The position numbers and the translations under genes were made by a program. A stretch of 36,008 bases of DNA from the NCBI RefSeq assembly GCF_937892565.1, contig NZ_CALAHQ010000067.1:1-36008 (forward strand), read 5' to 3'. Below, piece after piece: positions 33,746-36,008 of this stretch (its first letter is position 1; the number at the start of each line of letters is the position of its first letter). Under the pieces are notes generated by a model. It was not told the origin of the DNA and made no database searches. It saw nothing but the letters and a program-made list of their open reading frames with translations. Source of the stretch: an uncultured Roseicyclus sp. (GTDB lineage Bacteria; Pseudomonadota; Alphaproteobacteria; Rhodobacterales; Rhodobacteraceae).

Positions 33746-34864
33746 TTATGCAGTCATCAATCCGGGGTTCAAAATGCCCCTTGGGTCGAATTTGGCGCGC
33801 AACCGCGCCGCGATTGCGGCAAGCGGCGCTGGCTCGGGGTGAAACGGCGCAATGCGCGCACGGGTGGACGCATCGGCCCGGATCAGCGTGGCATGGCCCG
33901 CAAAATTCCCAAGCCCCGCCCGCAGGTCGGTGCCCTCGGGCACCAGCGCCCAGATCAGCCCACCGCCCCAATCATAGATCACCTCGCCGCCGATGCGCGC
34001 GGCAAGGCCGGGCGCATCCGAGGGTTTGACCGACACGCGCCAGACATCGCCCACCCGCCCCGCAAAGGCGGCCACATCGCGCAGATCACGCCAGATCGCG
34101 GCCACCCGCGCCCCATCCGCATCGACCGATACGGCCCCAAAAGGCGCCAACAGATTGGCCAACCTCTCGGCGCGATAGGCGACGCTTGCGGCAAGCCCTT
34201 CGATGCGCAACATGGTCTGCCCGGATTGCGGCAGATGCGCGGCCCCGTTCACCTCGAAGGGTGACCCCAGCGCCGCCGACATCGCCGCGAGCGCGCGGGC
34301 ATCCGAAAGACCGCTCAGGTGCAAAGATGCCGCCGCGCCCGGCGCCGGCAAGACCTTGAATGCCACCTCGGTCAGCACGCCCAGCGTGCCCCAGCTTCCC
34401 GCCATCAGCTTGACCAGGTCATAGCCGGTGACGTTCTTCATCACCCGGCCGCCGTTCTTGATCACGCTGCCCGAACCATCCACAAAGCGCAAACCGATCA
34501 GGCTGTCGCGCGCGGCCCCTGCCTGAATGCGCCGCGGCCCCGAGACATTGGCCGCCACCACACCGCCGATCGTCGGCTCGCCTTGGGTGCCCAACAGCAC
34601 CCGATGATCCATCGGCTCAAAGGGCAGGCGCTGCCCCTGCGCGGCCAGCATCGCCTCGACCTCGGCCACGGGGGTGCCTGCACGCACCACGATCGTCAGT
34701 GAGCCGGGTTCATAAAGCTCCAATCCGCGCAGACCCGCGATCGATATCACCTCGCCCACCACGGGCCGCCCGATCGTCCGCGTGCCGCCCCCGATCACAC
34801 GCAGCGGCCCCGTGGCACCGGCCAGGATCTCGCTCACTTCGCTTTCCGTTGCAGGGTGCAGCAC
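33746..34864 (-). CDS. glcE: Glycolate oxidase FAD-binding subunit (GlcE)
   Basis: 372-residue FAD-binding (PCMH-type) subunit of glycolate dehydrogenase. The N-terminal FAD-binding region has PLRVIGGGTRTIGRPV and, further on, GEPTIGGVVAANVSGPRRIQAGAARDSLIGLRFVDG, then NGGRVMKNVTGYDLVKLMAGSWGTLG, the strongest family signature. The C-terminal part is the variable GlcE domain. The GTG at 34864 is preferred as start: it begins VLHPATESEV, the usual N-terminus, and has GAGG about 6 bases upstream. An in-frame ATG at 34957 would extend into glcD and run through a hairpin. The gap to glcD is 79 bases and holds that hairpin. Confidence 0.93.
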   Translation of the reverse strand: MLHPATESEVSEILAGATGPLRVIGGGTRTIGRPVVGEVISIAGLRGLELYEPGSLTIVVRAGTPVAEVEAMLAAQGQRLPFEPMDHRVLLGTQGEPTIGGVVAANVSGPRRIQAGAARDSLIGLRFVDGSGSVIKNGGRVMKNVTGYDLVKLMAGSWGTLGVLTEVAFKVLPAPGAAASLHLSGLSDARALAAMSAALGSPFEVNGAAHLPQSGQTMLRIEGLAASVAYRAERLANLLAPFGAVSVDADGARVAAIWRDLRDVAAFAGRVGDVWRVSVKPSDAPGLAARIGGEVIYDWGGGLIWALVPEGTDLRAGLGNFAGHATLIRADASTRARIAPFHPEPAPLAAIAARLRAKFDPRGILNPGLMTA

Positions 34865-34900
34865 AGGCGCCTCTTTCGTCGATCTTTGCTTTTCAAATAC

Positions 34901-34930
34901 TCCGGGGGGTCCGGGGGGCTGGCCCCCCGG
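34901..34930 (-). repeat. GC hairpin with GGAGTATTT, recurring rhodobacterial intergenic motif
   Basis: CCGGGGGG (34911-34918) pairs with CCCCCCGG (34923-34930). On the minus strand the hairpin is followed by ACCCCCCGGAGTATTT. From memory this GC hairpin plus CCCCGGAGTATTT combination is common between genes of Rhodobacteraceae. It lies between the glcD stop (34944) and the glcE start (34864). It may moderate transcription or stabilise the mRNA, as the AT tail is not a clean T-run. Confidence 0.6.
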
Positions 34931-34943
34931 CGGGTCGGCGCCG

Positions 34944-36008
34944 TCAGGCGGCGACACCTGCCTCGCGCCGCGACCGCGACGTGTCCAGCGGAAAGACCTT
35001 GGCGGGGTTCAAAAGCCAGCCGGGATCAAACACATCCTTGACACGCATCTGTGCTTCCAGATCGGCGGGCGCGAATTGCACGCTCATCAGATCGCGCTTT
35101 TCGATCCCCACGCCATGCTCGCCGGTCAGACAGCCACCGACCTCGACACAAAGCTTCAGGACATCGGCACCAAAGGCCTCGCACAATTCCAGATCGCCGG
35201 GCTTGTTGGCATCAAACAAGATCAGCGGATGCATGTTGCCATCGCCCGCATGGAACACATTGGCCACGCCCAGGCCATATGCCTTGGACATCTCGCCGAT
35301 GCGCCTGAGCACATAGGGAAGCGACGACACCGGGATCGTGCCGTCAAGGCACATGTAATCGTTGATCTGCCCCATGGCACCAAAGGCCGATTTGCGACCC
35401 AGCCAGATGCGCTTGGCCTCATCGGCGGTTTGGGCTTCGCGCAACTCGACCGGGTTGTGGGCTTGGGCAATGGCCTTGATCAGGGCCAGCTGTTCATCGA
35501 TCTCGGCCGGGCTGCCCTCGACCTCCACGATCAACAGCGCCTCGCACATCGGATAGCCCGCCTTGGCAAAAGCCTCGGTCGCCTCGATACAGGGGCGGTC
35601 CATGAATTCGATGGCCACGGGCAGGATGCCCGCCTTGATGATGTCACTGACACAGGCCCCCGCCACCTCGTTGCTGTCATAGCCGATCAGCACGGGCCGG
35701 GCACCTTCGGGCTTTCTGAGGATGCGCAAAGTGGCCTCGGTGACGACGCCCAATTGCCCCTCTGAGCCGCAGATCACCCCAAGCAGGTCATAGCCGCCCG
35801 CATCCAGATGCGCGCCGCCGATCTCCAGCACCTCGCCCTCCATGGTGACCATCGTCACGCCCAGGAGATTGTTGGTTGTCACCCCGTATTTCAGACAATG
35901 CGCGCCGCCCGAATTCATCGCGATATTGCCCGCGATGGCACAGGCCAGCTGGCTTGACGGGTCGGGGGCGTAAAAGAAATCCTCTTGCTCGACCGCGCCC
36001 GTGACGCT
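34944..36008 (-). CDS. glcD: Glycolate oxidase FAD-linked subunit GlcD, 5' end outside the window
   Basis: The visible 354 residues are the C-terminal three quarters of the catalytic FAD-linked oxidase; about 120-130 residues lie beyond position 36008. The frame is open to the edge and reads SVTGAVEQEDFFYAPDPSSQ, then IAGNIAMNSGGAHCLKYGVT, the FAD-binding signature of GlcD/lactate dehydrogenase-type enzymes. GSEGQLGVVTEATLRI follows. The C-terminal half is the FAD-oxidase domain with NVFHAGDGNMHPLILFD and GGCLTGEHGVGIEKRD, containing the catalytic-site histidine segments. GlcD with GlcE and GlcF oxidises glycolate (or D-lactate) to glyoxylate. An internal ATG at 35918 is not a real start. Confidence 0.96.
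   Translation of the reverse strand, partial: SVTGAVEQEDFFYAPDPSSQLACAIAGNIAMNSGGAHCLKYGVTTNNLLGVTMVTMEGEVLEIGGAHLDAGGYDLLGVICGSEGQLGVVTEATLRILRKPEGARPVLIGYDSNEVAGACVSDIIKAGILPVAIEFMDRPCIEATEAFAKAGYPMCEALLIVEVEGSPAEIDEQLALIKAIAQAHNPVELREAQTADEAKRIWLGRKSAFGAMGQINDYMCLDGTIPVSSLPYVLRRIGEMSKAYGLGVANVFHAGDGNMHPLILFDANKPGDLELCEAFGADVLKLCVEVGGCLTGEHGVGIEKRDLMSVQFAPADLEAQMRVKDVFDPGWLLNPAKVFPLDTSRSRREAGVAA

Overview
The window is a chromosomal segment of an alphaproteobacterium, almost certainly a member of the Rhodobacteraceae (Rhodobacterales). The evidence is: a SAM/SAH-type riboswitch in front of metK, a class described from Rhodobacterales; the gene order miaB-phoH-ybeY-corC-lnt-metK on one strand; an NDUFS4-like complex I subunit; a high-GC sequence; and a GC-rich hairpin followed by GGAGTATTT between glcD and glcE. 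No phage, plasmid or CRISPR structures were seen. Mobile DNA is limited to a decayed IS6-type transposase end at the left edge and a palindromic MITE-like element beside a tRNA-Arg gene.

Layout. 1-874: IS debris. 875-2658: two glutathione transferase genes in one transcription unit, a glutathionyl-hydroquinone reductase followed by a second GST. 2659-3461: no recognisable gene. 3462-6165 (+ strand): TauE/SafE-type exporter, beta-hydroxyacid dehydrogenase, Gfo/Idh/MocA dehydrogenase. A two-way terminator at 6189-6217 separates these from a facing minus-strand set (12708 to 6238): GntR/FCD regulator, ABC ATPase, two different permeases, NMT1/SsuA-type binding protein, ACMSD-type amidohydrolase, second beta-hydroxyacid dehydrogenase. 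Together they look like an uptake and catabolic island for an organic acid or sulfonate that cannot be named from sequence. A promoter and two palindromes lie upstream of the regulator.

12952-13183: the palindromic element and tRNA-Arg(TCT). 13227-20750: mostly housekeeping or single genes: GNAT acetyltransferase, NDUFS4-like subunit, uvrB, a B12-binding-type radical SAM protein with an unusual CX4CX2C cluster motif, an exported rhodanese, a small exported protein, and trmB. 20880-22028: an intramembrane M50 protease with CBS domains.

22068-28882 (minus strand): metK under a SAM/SAH riboswitch, lnt, corC, ybeY, phoH and miaB, joining methyl-donor synthesis, lipoprotein maturation, RNA processing and tRNA thiolation. 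29039-31365 (+): a protein of unknown function, an MFS transporter and a small membrane protein. 31435-31890 (-): a small heat-shock protein with a sigma-32-like promoter and its own terminator. 32058-36008 (-): the glycolate oxidase genes glcD (cut by the window edge), glcE and glcF, with a small membrane protein inserted between glcE and glcF.
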